Shown here in pieces: positions 1 through 8,369 of a DNA stretch of 64,000 nt (positions are counted from its first letter, which is position 1; each line of letters begins with the position of its first letter). The notes beneath the pieces are model-generated. The model saw only the letters and a list, made by a program, of their open reading frames with translations. It had not been told where the DNA came from and did not search any database. Source of the stretch: an uncultured Rothia sp. (GTDB lineage: Bacteria; Actinomycetota; Actinomycetes; Actinomycetales; Micrococcaceae); assembly GCA_946221065.1 (NCBI GenBank), contig CAMIIO010000007.1, positions 1 through 64,000 of the forward strand, read 5' to 3'. A program made the position numbers and the translations under genes.

Positions 1-276
1 ATTTACATCTTGGAAATTTTTTGAACTTTTTATAAAATGATCATGTTCCAATTCATAGCGATTAAGAACAAAAGCGATACTTAATAATAGCAGTTCAGTA
101 TTCTCAAGAAGGGAAAGAGAATATTCAAAACCACTTTTTTGTTGCACATAGTACAAAACTTCTTCAAGCCAGTCCTCGACAGGGGTGCTAACAGGTCTCA
201 TAAAATTTAGTGGGTCAGGGTCACTGCCAAACCACTCAAGAAGCGACATCGGTTTATTTATTAATTTTTTTTCCAT
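1..276 (-). CDS. Unrecognised AT-rich gene, N-terminal 92 codons (3' end outside window)
   Basis: Reading the minus strand from the ATG at 276 gives 92 uninterrupted codons to the window edge, starting MEKKLINKPMSLLEWFGSDP. An AAGAGG ribosome-binding site lies 8 bases before the ATG, which supports a real start. The product is acidic and aromatic-rich with no signal peptide; residues 58-72 form a leucine-rich stretch (LLENTELLLLSIAF). I do not recognise the family. The gene and its upstream region are much richer in A+T than the rest of the window, which suggests recent acquisition. Small AT-rich cytosolic proteins of this kind are often immunity proteins or island cargo, but nothing visible proves that. 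Confidence 0.6.
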   Translation of the reverse strand, partial: MEKKLINKPMSLLEWFGSDPDPLNFMRPVSTPVEDWLEEVLYYVQQKSGFEYSLSLLENTELLLLSIAFVLNRYELEHDHFIKSSKNFQDVN

Positions 277-691
277 TATATAGACCTCTTATTTTGCAAG
301 TGAAAACCTAACAGGTCGATAAAATAAATTATAATCTATCGAATCGCAGGTATAATATCATCCCACTTCATTATACCCCCCCAGGAACACAGGTAGGATA
401 GATAATATTTTCCAAAAGGAAAATAAGCACTATTGTAATTCATCAGAAAATGAGTTATAGAATATAGCTTTTGCAACACTAGAACCTATCATATACAATA
501 AATCACTTTTGATTCAAAAAAATATTAATGATACTCATGCTTTTAGCGTTCTCTGCTGATATCCCCTCGCATAAGAATTAAATGCCATACCAATGCAAAA
601 GCACCACCCATACAGCGCACCGCACGACACACGACAGGAATCGCGCGGGTACACCATATGAGTGGCACCGAAATTCATAAAAACTGGCGTA
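277..691. other. AT-rich gene-free stretch between the partial gene and ychF
   Basis: About 415 bases with no convincing reading frame, tRNA or hairpin terminator. Base composition is AT-rich up to about 560 and then shifts to the composition of the rest of the window, so the boundary of a foreign segment may lie near 560-600. A TATAAT-like box on the minus strand near 327-335 could serve the partial gene on the left, but no good -35 box is seen. Confidence 0.4.
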
Positions 692-1777
692 CTACACGTT
701 AAAGCGGAATTCGACGACGTCGCCGTCCTTCATCACGTAATCCTTACCCTCCATGCGCACCTGGCCACGAGCCTTTGCCTCCGCCATCGAACCGGCGGCA
801 TCCAAGTCGGCAAAAGAAACTACCTCCGCTTTAATGAAACCGCGCTCAAAGTCGGTGTGAATTACGCCGGCAGCCTGAGGGGCGGTATCGCCCTGGTGAA
901 TAGTCCAGGCACGAGACTCCTTGGGACCAGCAGTGAGGTAAGTCTGCAAACCCAGAGTAGAGAAGCCAACACGCGCCAATTGATCCAAACCAGACTCGTC
1001 CTGACCATTCATCTCTAGCATCTCGCGAGCCTCCTCCTCGGACAGCTCCACCAAATCGGCCTCCAACTTACCGTCCAAGAACACGGCCTCGGCAGGAGCC
1101 ACCAAATCGCGCAACTCCTGCTGCTTCTCGGGTGAGCCGAGCACGCCCTCGTCGGAGTTGAAAACATAAATGAAAGGCTTGGTGGTAAGCAAGTTCAGCT
1201 CACGCAGTTTGAACAGGTCAATGCCGGCTTCCTTCGCCTTGGAAATCACGGTGTCGCCGTCCTCCAAAACTTTCTGGGCTTTCTTATATTCCTCTAGCTG
1301 CCCGGCGTCACCCTTCTTGATCTTCACTGCCTTCTCCAAACGCGGAATAGCGTTTTCAAGGGTCTGCAAGTCGGCAAGAATCAGCTCGGTATTGATGGTC
1401 TCCATATCGGAGGCGGGATCAACCTTGCCATCAACGTGAATCACATCGGGATCGTCAAAGGCGCGCACTACCTGCGCGATAGCCTGCGCGTCACGAATGT
1501 TCGCAAGGAACTGGTTGCCCAGTCCCTCACCCTCGGAAGCACCACGCACAATACCGGCAATATCCACAAAAGACACGGTAGCCGGCAGAATCCGCTCCGA
1601 ACCAAAAATCTCCGCCAAACGGTTCAAACGGGAATCGGGCAGGTTCACCACACCAACGTTCGGCTCAATGGTGGCAAAGGGGTAGTTTGCCGCGAGCACG
1701 TTATTCTTAGTGAGCGCGTTGAACAGGGTTGATTTACCAACGTTGGGCAAGCCCACGATTCCAATAGTTAAAGCCAC
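692..1777 (-). CDS. ychF: YchF/OLA1-family ribosome-binding ATPase
   Basis: 361 residues, the normal length of the family. The P-loop GLPNVGKST is at about residues 9-17, the G3 region DIAG at about 72-75, and the NSDE of the atypical G4 motif near 205. The C-terminus ends in FRFNV, the hallmark of the TGS domain of YchF. YchF hydrolyses ATP in preference to GTP and binds ribosomes; it is linked to translation and oxidative-stress control. The start is GTG at 1777 preceded by AAGG. The gene stands alone, and no clear terminator is seen after its stop. Confidence 0.97.
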   Translation of the reverse strand: MALTIGIVGLPNVGKSTLFNALTKNNVLAANYPFATIEPNVGVVNLPDSRLNRLAEIFGSERILPATVSFVDIAGIVRGASEGEGLGNQFLANIRDAQAIAQVVRAFDDPDVIHVDGKVDPASDMETINTELILADLQTLENAIPRLEKAVKIKKGDAGQLEEYKKAQKVLEDGDTVISKAKEAGIDLFKLRELNLLTTKPFIYVFNSDEGVLGSPEKQQELRDLVAPAEAVFLDGKLEADLVELSEEEAREMLEMNGQDESGLDQLARVGFSTLGLQTYLTAGPKESRAWTIHQGDTAPQAAGVIHTDFERGFIKAEVVSFADLDAAGSMAEAKARGQVRMEGKDYVMKDGDVVEFRFNV

Positions 1778-1889
1778 GGTGTTATACCTTATCTCCTCTG
1801 GATGCCCGGCAGATTTCCGGGCGCATTCTCTTGCGTTAGTTTACCGGGTGCAGACGGTGTTGTGCAGTGCAGGGCACGAGAGCCGAACC

Positions 1890-2366
1890 TCACTCGCGGT
1901 TTTCGTCGAGTCCGATAGCGGTAGCGGAACCTGTCTCTGGCGGTGAGATTACTTCAAGCTGAGCGGTTTCCGGGGCGACATACAGCGGGTTGGTGTTAAG
2001 GTAACGCGACTCCTCAAAGGGCTCGGGCTTAATCCCCGCCTCTGAATGAGAGATGCCGCCTAGATTAAGAATGACCACGCCCACGGCAATCAAACCCACC
2101 CCCACCAGCTTGACGGCAGATAACGGCTCGCCCAGAAAAACGGCGCCTATCGCCACAATAGCCACCGTGCCTAGTCCACTCCACAGCGCATAAGCAATGC
2201 CCACCGGAATGGTTTTGACTGCTTGGGAAAGCCCGAAGAAGGAAATCCCGTACAGTGCCAGGCAGGTGAGCGTGGGCACTAGCCGGGTGAACCCCTCGGT
2301 AGATTTGAGTAAGGATGTTGCGCAAAGCTCGGCAATAATGGCGACCGCCAAATAAACGTATGACAC
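1890..2366 (-). CDS. Small multidrug resistance (SMR) family transporter, EmrE/QacE type
   Basis: A four-helix SMR protein of about 158 residues from a GTG start at 2366, which has AAAGG 7-8 bases upstream. The longer frame from 2456 adds residues unlike the family. SMR signatures are present: a membrane-embedded acidic residue in helix 1 (AIIAELCATSLLKSTEGF), and TIPVGIAYALWSGLGTV in helix 3. The sequence resembles the drug-exporting EmrE/QacE branch more than the guanidinium exporters. Family members work as antiparallel dimers exchanging protons for cationic compounds. Unusual is a polar tail of about 50 residues after helix 4; typical members end near residue 110. Confidence 0.9.
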   Translation of the reverse strand: MSYVYLAVAIIAELCATSLLKSTEGFTRLVPTLTCLALYGISFFGLSQAVKTIPVGIAYALWSGLGTVAIVAIGAVFLGEPLSAVKLVGVGLIAVGVVILNLGGISHSEAGIKPEPFEESRYLNTNPLYVAPETAQLEVISPPETGSATAIGLDENRE

Positions 2367-2465
2367 TGAACAACCTTTGGTGGTGCGGTAGCAGGGCGGT
2401 TTAATTTTAGCTTTTGCCAGCCTCTGATAGCTTATCTTGTCGGTGCGCCGTGGCATGGTTGTTAA

Positions 2466-4001
2466 ATGAACTTTTTGACGGCGACGCTCGCAATCGTTTT
2501 GGCCCTGATTGTTGGTGTAATTCTGGGCTGGTATTTTGGCAGACTCGGTTCTGCTACCCCTGTCGGTTTACGGGAAGAGAATGTGCGTTTGCAGGCGGAA
2601 CTTTCCGGGGCACAACAGGCTAGAGATCTGCTGGCTGAGCGCGTGGAATCGCTGGAAGAACGCTCCCGCGCCGATTCCGACGTACTCCAAGCTCTTGCAC
2701 CCGTGAAGATGCAACTTGCCATCATGGAAAAGTCGGTACGCTCCATGGAAACCCAGCGGGCGCAGCAATTCGGTTCAGTCTCTGAGGCATTGCAGTCTTC
2801 GGCACGAACTCAGGAGCAGCTACGGGATATGACGGCAAGCCTTTCGACGGCCCTACGATCCTCCTCGGCGCGCGGAACCTGGGGTGAGGCTCAGCTACGG
2901 CGCGTGGTAGAGGCTGCCGGAATGCTTGAACACGTCAGCTTTAGCGAACAGGTTTCTACGGTAGCAACTAGCGCACAAGGTAAAGACCGTGCGATTCGCC
3001 CCGATATGGTCATTAACCTGCCGGGCGAAAAAACCGTGGTAGTGGACTCTAAGGCACCGCTCAACGCTTACCTGGATGCTCAGGACGCAAAGGATTCGGG
3101 GCAACAAAAGGCACAACTTGCCCGGCATGCCAAGGCCGTCCGCGCGCACGTCGACGCTCTGGGGCAGAAAAAGTATTGGGATGGTTTTGCTGCTTCCCCG
3201 GAGCTGGTAATCTGCTTTATTCCGGCAGAATCGGCGCTCTCTGCCGCCCTGCACGCCGATTCTTCGCTACTGGACTACGCGGCGGCAAAGAACATTGCGC
3301 TCGTCTCCCCGGTCTCCCTGCTCGCCGCGTTAAAGGCGATTTCTTTCTCCTGGCGTCAGAACGCGCTCACCAATAACGCCCGCGAACTCTTCACGCTCTC
3401 CAAACAACTTTACGAACGATTGGGCACTGCCGGGGCACATCTGGCAACGATGGGCAGAATGCTCACCCGCACCGTCGATTCCTATAACGGACTCATAGGT
3501 TCGCTAGAGACTCGCGTATTCGTGACCGCCCGCAAGATTGCCGAGCTAGACTCCGCCACGCTCGTCGACAATCTTGGGACCTCCCCAGTGGAGGCAAGCG
3601 TCAAGCCGCTCACCGCCCCGGAATTTGTGGCAGAAACACTGGGAAGCGAGTCGCATACGGACCCGGAAGATGAAGCGAACGACGACGCCGCAACCGCCTT
3701 CGCCCGGTATAGGTCGGCATTTACCGGGGAGCAGGCCGGGGAAAATGATCTGCGAGAAGTGCAGGTTGAAGACCACACCCACCCGCTAAAGAGCTCCCCC
3801 GAGCAACCCGCATTTGAAAACATACCCCTGTGGGATCAATATGGAGAAGGATTCGCCGCCGGAGTGGATGATGACTTTGATGACCCTGCAATCATCACCG
3901 AGCGCCCCTATGTCTCCACGGAGGCTCAAGATGAAGCGTGGCGGCAGGCACAAGCAGAAGACCCCTTCGACTACGACTCCTGGAATGAAGATCGCGACTA
4001 A
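2466..4001 (+). CDS. rmuC: RmuC-family DNA recombination protein
   Basis: 511 residues. An N-terminal membrane segment (about residues 5-22) is followed by a coiled coil (about 35-120) and then the RmuC domain (about 120-360), with SSSARGTWGEAQLRRVVEAAG and the nuclease-like segment RPDMVINLPGEKTVVVDSKAPL. RmuC proteins limit recombination at inverted repeats in E. coli and resemble PD-(D/E)XK nucleases. The last 140 residues are acidic, low in conservation and probably disordered. The gene is divergent from the SMR gene and convergent with ispH; a long palindrome starts 7 bases after its stop. Confidence 0.93.
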   Translation: MNFLTATLAIVLALIVGVILGWYFGRLGSATPVGLREENVRLQAELSGAQQARDLLAERVESLEERSRADSDVLQALAPVKMQLAIMEKSVRSMETQRAQQFGSVSEALQSSARTQEQLRDMTASLSTALRSSSARGTWGEAQLRRVVEAAGMLEHVSFSEQVSTVATSAQGKDRAIRPDMVINLPGEKTVVVDSKAPLNAYLDAQDAKDSGQQKAQLARHAKAVRAHVDALGQKKYWDGFAASPELVICFIPAESALSAALHADSSLLDYAAAKNIALVSPVSLLAALKAISFSWRQNALTNNARELFTLSKQLYERLGTAGAHLATMGRMLTRTVDSYNGLIGSLETRVFVTARKIAELDSATLVDNLGTSPVEASVKPLTAPEFVAETLGSESHTDPEDEANDDAATAFARYRSAFTGEQAGENDLREVQVEDHTHPLKSSPEQPAFENIPLWDQYGEGFAAGVDDDFDDPAIITERPYVSTEAQDEAWRQAQAEDPFDYDSWNEDRD

Positions 4002-4008
4002 CCACCTA

Positions 4009-4070
4009 CGTTGAGGTGTCAAAAATATGCACTTTTCGAACCGAAAAGTGCATATTTTGACACCTCAACG
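4009..4070. repeat. Long palindrome, copy A, at convergent rmuC/ispH ends
   Basis: A near-perfect inverted repeat: left arm 4009-4038, three-base loop AAC, right arm 4042-4070, with one extra A bulged in the left arm. The outer arms read CGTTGAGGTGTC / GACACCTCAACG and the inner arms ACTTTTCG / CGAAAAGT. It begins 7 bases after the rmuC stop. A second copy lies at 30908-30970 with the same outer sequence and paired changes in the stem. It may work as a bidirectional terminator or mRNA 3'-end stabiliser, or be a small dispersed repeat. Confidence 0.9.
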
Positions 4071-4101
4071 CATATCCAGTCGAGGACTTCGTCGCGATCT
4101 C

Positions 4102-4134
4102 AACCCCGCTATGGCTTCGCCATTTTAGCGGGTT
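4102..4134 (-). terminator. Hairpin containing the ispH stop codon
   Basis: AACCCCGCTA (4102-4111) pairs with TAGCGGGTT (4126-4134), with a nested GGC-TT-CGCC loop stem. The TAA stop of ispH (4125-4127) sits in the right arm. No T-run follows, so it may be an mRNA-end stabiliser rather than a classical intrinsic terminator. Confidence 0.5.
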
Positions 4135-5222
4135 GGCTTCGCTCCTCGTCCTCCCAACTGCCGTCCGGTGTCGCCATCATTCTTCAACGCTGCACGAAGC
4201 TCCTTCGGCAACGAAAACAAAATATCTTCCGTAGCAGTCTCCACCTGCTCCACCTGCGAATACCCATACTCATCCAGCAAGCGCAATACGTCCTGCACCA
4301 ACACCTCCGGCACCGACGCACCCGAAGTCAAACCAACCGTCGCCACGCCCTCAAACCAAGCCTCATCCACCTGATTCGCAAAATCCACGCGCTCCGCACG
4401 CCGAGCCCCATACTCCAACGCAACTTCCTTCAACCGCACCGAATTCGACGAGTTAGCCGAACCCACCACAATCACCAAATCAGCCCGAGGAGCAATCTCC
4501 TTAATAGCGCCCTGGCGGTTAGAAGTGGCGTAACAAATATCGTCCGACGGCGGATTCTGCAACGACGGGAAACGTTCACGCAACTTCGCCACCGTCTCCA
4601 ACGTCTCGTCCACCGAAAGCGTGGTCTGCGAAAGCCACACCACTTTCTCCGGATCCCGCACCGTCACCTGATCCACCTCATCGGGTGAATTCACAATCTG
4701 AATGTGCTCGGGAGCCTCACCGGCAGTACCCTCCACCTCTTCGTGCCCGGTATGGCCAATCAACAAGATGTCATAATCCTGTTTAGCAAAGCGCACGGCC
4801 TCGCGGTGAACCTTATTCACCAGCGGGCAGGTGGCGTCAATCGTGTTCAACTCGCGTTCCTCAGCGGATTCAATCACCGCAGGGGACACGCCGTGTGCAG
4901 AGAATACCGTCACTGCCCCCTCCGGGACTTCCTCTACCTCATCCACAAAGATTGCACCCTGCTCTTCCAGGGTTTCAACCACGTGTCGGTTATGTACAAT
5001 CTGCTTACGCACATACACGGGGGCGCCATAGTGTTCGAGAGCTTTCTCCACCGCAATCACGGCGCGATCAACGCCGGCACAATAGCCGCGCGGTGCAGCC
5101 AACAAAACCTTTTTCTCCCCTGCCACGGGAGCGGCAGCTTCAATCTCCTCGCGGGTGCGGCGTACTCGGGGGACCTGTGGAAGGCCCAGGGCAACTGATG
5201 ATTCAACCTGTGAAGTGGACAT
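4125..5222 (-). CDS. ispH: 4-hydroxy-3-methylbut-2-enyl diphosphate reductase
   Basis: 365 residues. This Fe-S enzyme catalyses the last step of the MEP pathway, making IPP and DMAPP. The three cluster cysteines are in place: C48 in RGYCAG, C132 in DATCPLV and C230 in DDICYATSNRQ. The substrate-binding motif GHTGHEEVEGTAGE is at about 156-169. A non-conserved N-terminal extension of about 35 residues and a short basic C-terminal tail (GGRGAKPTR) flank the core. The start ATG at 5222 has AGGATAGG upstream. It is transcribed alone and convergent with rmuC. Confidence 0.98.
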   Translation of the reverse strand: MSTSQVESSVALGLPQVPRVRRTREEIEAAAPVAGEKKVLLAAPRGYCAGVDRAVIAVEKALEHYGAPVYVRKQIVHNRHVVETLEEQGAIFVDEVEEVPEGAVTVFSAHGVSPAVIESAEERELNTIDATCPLVNKVHREAVRFAKQDYDILLIGHTGHEEVEGTAGEAPEHIQIVNSPDEVDQVTVRDPEKVVWLSQTTLSVDETLETVAKLRERFPSLQNPPSDDICYATSNRQGAIKEIAPRADLVIVVGSANSSNSVRLKEVALEYGARRAERVDFANQVDEAWFEGVATVGLTSGASVPEVLVQDVLRLLDEYGYSQVEQVETATEDILFSLPKELRAALKNDGDTGRQLGGRGAKPTR

Positions 5223-5247
5223 ACACCTATCCTATGTGGTGGGTGGG

Positions 5248-6375
5248 TTACCGGGTGCGAGAAGAAACGCTTCTCGCGGTAAGCTGAGCGAGCTGAACAG
5301 CGATGCCGAGCAGAATCAGCACGCCGCCAACAATAAGAAAAACCGTGATGTAGGAGCCGCTAAAGTCTGCCAGCGAGGTGGAAATCCTCTCCAACAGCCC
5401 CTGGGTAAAGATCTTACCTGCCGCCGAATCAATGGCGTTGAGGTCTACCGCGTTAGAAATCTGCGGTGCCAACAAAGTACCTCCCCAGAGAATTGCCGCG
5501 CCGAGCATCACAAGAATTCCTAAGAATACCAGGCGGGCACGCGGCCACACCACAAAGGCCAGGAGCGCGCAGCCAAGGGCAGCCAGTAGCTGTGTTTGCC
5601 AAGTGGCGGCGAAGTCTTTAATCTTCATGAGGTTGCCGTGCAGAGAATTTTGCGGTGAAGAGTCTGCCGGCTCGAGCTGAATAATGTGATCACCGGTTCC
5701 TCGAATATCGGGGTCGAATCCAAAGATAGTGCCCACGCGGTTATCTACTTCTTGGTAAACGGCGTTCAAGTTGAGGCCGGCGGCAGAACGCTGAGAATCC
5801 ATATTGTATGCGTGGGTGTCTTTCATCACCTGCTGCCAGACCTGCGGGTAATTTTGGTCTTGAGTCACGGCTTGGGTTGCTGCGCCAATAGCGTTTTCTA
5901 CCTGGTCGCGGCCGATAGCTTGAGCTTGTTCAAACCACCGAGAGGGATTAAGCAGGTCTTCAACACGGAAACCCCGGTTGGCTTCTTCTTCAGATTTTCC
6001 TAAGAAATGGGTGACTTGTTCCGAGTCCATGATGTCTTTGGTCACGGCTTGGGACAGCTCTTTTTGAAAGGCCTTGTCCTGCGCCATATCTGCGGTGAGA
6101 TGGTCGAATCCGCTCTCCTGCACAATGGTGTTCTGCGCCCAGTAGGCGAGGGCGCCGGAGGACCCAAGGACAAGCGCAACAACACCCAGTAGGACGCCAA
6201 TGAAGCGGCGTAGCCCGGCAAAGCGAGGTTTTCGTGCCCTAGCTTCGGGTGCTGGTTCGTGGTAGGCGGGTTGTTGGGGCGTGTGGGGGTTGCGCCAGGT
6301 TCCGTTGGGAGTTTCTTCTGCCGGTAGCGCGCGGGTTTTGTCTGAAAATTCTTGGGGTGAAGGTTGTTGCGACAT
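5248..6375 (-). CDS. Membrane protein of unknown function
   Basis: 375 residues. A proline-rich cytoplasmic N-terminus (1-52) is followed by one helix (about 55-75), a large extracytoplasmic segment of about 180 residues, and three more hydrophobic helices (about 252-272, 278-300 and 335-360), with a basic C-terminus ending SRTR. I do not recognise a named domain. The pattern of a large loop between helix 1 and a C-terminal helix cluster recurs in conserved actinobacterial integral membrane proteins. It lies just upstream of ispH on the same strand with a 25-base gap, so co-transcription is possible. Confidence 0.8.
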   Translation of the reverse strand: MSQQPSPQEFSDKTRALPAEETPNGTWRNPHTPQQPAYHEPAPEARARKPRFAGLRRFIGVLLGVVALVLGSSGALAYWAQNTIVQESGFDHLTADMAQDKAFQKELSQAVTKDIMDSEQVTHFLGKSEEEANRGFRVEDLLNPSRWFEQAQAIGRDQVENAIGAATQAVTQDQNYPQVWQQVMKDTHAYNMDSQRSAAGLNLNAVYQEVDNRVGTIFGFDPDIRGTGDHIIQLEPADSSPQNSLHGNLMKIKDFAATWQTQLLAALGCALLAFVVWPRARLVFLGILVMLGAAILWGGTLLAPQISNAVDLNAIDSAAGKIFTQGLLERISTSLADFSGSYITVFLIVGGVLILLGIAVQLAQLTARSVSSRTR

Positions 6376-6541
6376 GATCTAACCGTACCGGTAAGTGGGC
6401 TTGGTGTGCAGTGATGTAGGTGGGGTTCTTCGGAGGGCTAAGGAGATTTTAAGGATTAGGTGGAGAGGTTTTTCTGGTCTTTTTCACCGTGATAGTGGTT
6501 TTTGTGCTTAAAGTGTCAGTCGAAAATGTAAGGATGAGTGC

Positions 6542-7837
6542 ATGAGTGATTCTTTGGAGCCAAGTTTTATTCCCGAGCAGTTTGAGCAACAGGGTATGGC
6601 GCAGGATCGGGTGTTGCCGGCGCGCGCCGGGCAGACAACCCCGGATAACCCGTGGCCTTTGCATCTGCTCTCACAGAAGCTGCATGACTATATTGAGCAA
6701 TGCTCTCCTACGTGGGTGGAGGGGCAGATTATTGAGCTCAATAAACGCGCACGAGTAACGTACATAACGTTGCGCGATGTGAACGAAGACGTGTCTGTGC
6801 CTGTTACCCTTTTTGCTTCGCGCGATGCCGACGTCGTTTTGGAGCGTGGACAGCGCGTGGTGGCACATCTAAAACCCGATTTCTGGGTGAAGGGTGGCAG
6901 GCTCTCGATGGTGGGCAGAGATATCCGCCCGGTGGGCTTGGGCACCATGCTGGAACGTATTGAGCAGTTGAAACAGCAGTTAAGCCAGGAAGGCTTGTTC
7001 GCGCAGCACCATAAGAAGCCGTTACCTCTGTTGCCGCACAGAGTGGGGCTCATTACTGGCCGTGATTCGGACGCGGAAAAGGACGTTATTCGTAATGCCC
7101 GGCTTCGGTGGCCTTCGGTGGAGTTTGAGATTCGCGAGGTAGCTGTTCAAGGTGTGAATGCGCTACGTCAGGTGGTAGGGGCATTGCGTGAGTTGGATGC
7201 AAACCCGGCGGTTGATGTGATTGTGATTGCCCGCGGTGGTGGCTCGTTGGAGGATCTCTTGCCGTTTTCAGAGGAGCAGTTAGTACGGGAGGTTTTTGCA
7301 GCACGTACTCCGGTGGTTTCTGCCATTGGGCATGAGGCTGACTCCCCTATTTTGGATCATGTTGCGGATTTACGTGCCTCTACTCCCACAGATGCCGGCA
7401 AGCGCATTGTGCCAGATGTTGAGGATGAGCGATTGCGTATTGCTCAGGCGCGGGCGTTCTTGCAGCGCTCCACGGTGCAGCTCATTGAGCGGGAATCACA
7501 GAATATTGCGCAATTGCGTAGTCGCCCGGCACTCACGCAACCCGAGTCCACACTCCTCCAACGTGAGGAAGATCTTGATCGACTCCGGCAACGCGCCACC
7601 TCGGCAGTTTCACAACGAATTATCCGCGCAACAGACGAGACGGCGCATTTGCGGGCTCGCGTTCGGGCGCTTTCTCCCCAGCATACCCTGGAGCGTGGCT
7701 ATGCGCTGGTGCAGCGGGCAGATGGAGAATTAGTGCAGGATGCCACGGTTCTTGACGCCGGTGAGCAGCTGATGGTTCGTGCGGCGAAAGGGGCGGCGTA
7801 CGTGAGCGTAGATTCCACCGAGGATTCAAATATCTAG
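6542..7837 (+). CDS. xseA: Exodeoxyribonuclease VII large subunit
   Basis: 431 residues. The N-terminal OB-fold (about 45-135) carries VEGQIIELNKR. The catalytic core has VGLITGRDSDAEKDV, RGGGSLEDLLPF and SAIGHEADSPILD, followed by coiled coils and a C-terminal segment LERGYALV. With XseB it degrades single-stranded DNA from both ends into acid-soluble oligonucleotides. The start at 6542 has AAGGA 8 bases upstream. The small subunit follows 94 bases later, so the two probably form an operon. Confidence 0.97.
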   Translation: MSDSLEPSFIPEQFEQQGMAQDRVLPARAGQTTPDNPWPLHLLSQKLHDYIEQCSPTWVEGQIIELNKRARVTYITLRDVNEDVSVPVTLFASRDADVVLERGQRVVAHLKPDFWVKGGRLSMVGRDIRPVGLGTMLERIEQLKQQLSQEGLFAQHHKKPLPLLPHRVGLITGRDSDAEKDVIRNARLRWPSVEFEIREVAVQGVNALRQVVGALRELDANPAVDVIVIARGGGSLEDLLPFSEEQLVREVFAARTPVVSAIGHEADSPILDHVADLRASTPTDAGKRIVPDVEDERLRIAQARAFLQRSTVQLIERESQNIAQLRSRPALTQPESTLLQREEDLDRLRQRATSAVSQRIIRATDETAHLRARVRALSPQHTLERGYALVQRADGELVQDATVLDAGEQLMVRAAKGAAYVSVDSTEDSNI

Positions 7838-7931
7838 TGGTTTAAAGCGGTGCTGCACCAAGGAACACTGTACTATCGAGCAAAATTTATATTTCAACGT
7901 TGTAGTTGTAGCGAAAGGCGAAGAAAGACCA

Positions 7932-8207
7932 ATGGCAGAGAAGAAGATTGAGTTTGTGGCAGAGGCCCAGGGCGCTCCGGTGGAGGAGCTTTCCTATGAG
8001 CAGGCGCGCGCGGAACTGATGCAGGTGGTTCAGCGCATGGAATCTGGTTCCTCTAATTTGGAGGAAACTATTGCCCTGTGGGAGCGCGGAGAGCAGCTTG
8101 CTCAGCGGTGTGAGGCATGGCTTGACGGCGCGCGTCAGCGTCTGGCAGATGCGCGTGACGGCGGAGCGCAAGACCAAGCAACACCACAGCAGAACCAGGG
8201 TTTCTAG
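7932..8207 (+). CDS. xseB: Exodeoxyribonuclease VII small subunit
   Basis: 91 residues. The conserved core ELSYEQARAELMQVVQRMES and SNLEETIALWERGEQLAQRCE is at about residues 20-60 and forms the helical pair that binds the XseA coiled coil. The N-terminal 18 and C-terminal 20 residues are non-conserved. It lies downstream of xseA, and a strong terminator follows. Confidence 0.97.
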   Translation: MAEKKIEFVAEAQGAPVEELSYEQARAELMQVVQRMESGSSNLEETIALWERGEQLAQRCEAWLDGARQRLADARDGGAQDQATPQQNQGF

Positions 8208-8280
8208 CCCAGCCCTCCCCTGGATCCCTAAAATCCGTGTGCTCTGTTGTTCAAGTTTTCACAGACAAACTAGTCAGATA

Positions 8281-8332
8281 AAATTCCCCCGGTACTGCTT
8301 CTCTTTAGAGGCGATACCGAGGGAATTTTTTT
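8281..8332. terminator. Bidirectional intrinsic terminator between xseB and alaA
   Basis: AAATTCCC-CCGGTA pairs with TACC-GA-GGGAATTT across a loop of about 20 bases, followed by a T-run at 8326-8332. It serves xseB on the plus strand; read on the minus strand it can end the aminotransferase transcript. Confidence 0.85.
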
Positions 8333-8369
8333 GGGCATTCACCGTAGAACACTGAGCTGGTGAGCGTTT

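Noticed and set aside
662..1018. 118-codon plus-strand frame
   Set aside because: It is antisense to ychF, shows no family resemblance and has no ribosome site.
2367..2465. Possible guanidine riboswitch upstream of the SMR gene
   Set aside because: The sequence has some GC stems but none of the conserved loops, and the protein looks like the EmrE/QacE branch rather than a guanidinium exporter.
4011..4688. 225-codon plus-strand frame with Arg/His-rich product
   Set aside because: It begins in the palindrome and runs antisense to ispH; composition is that of a reversed coding strand.
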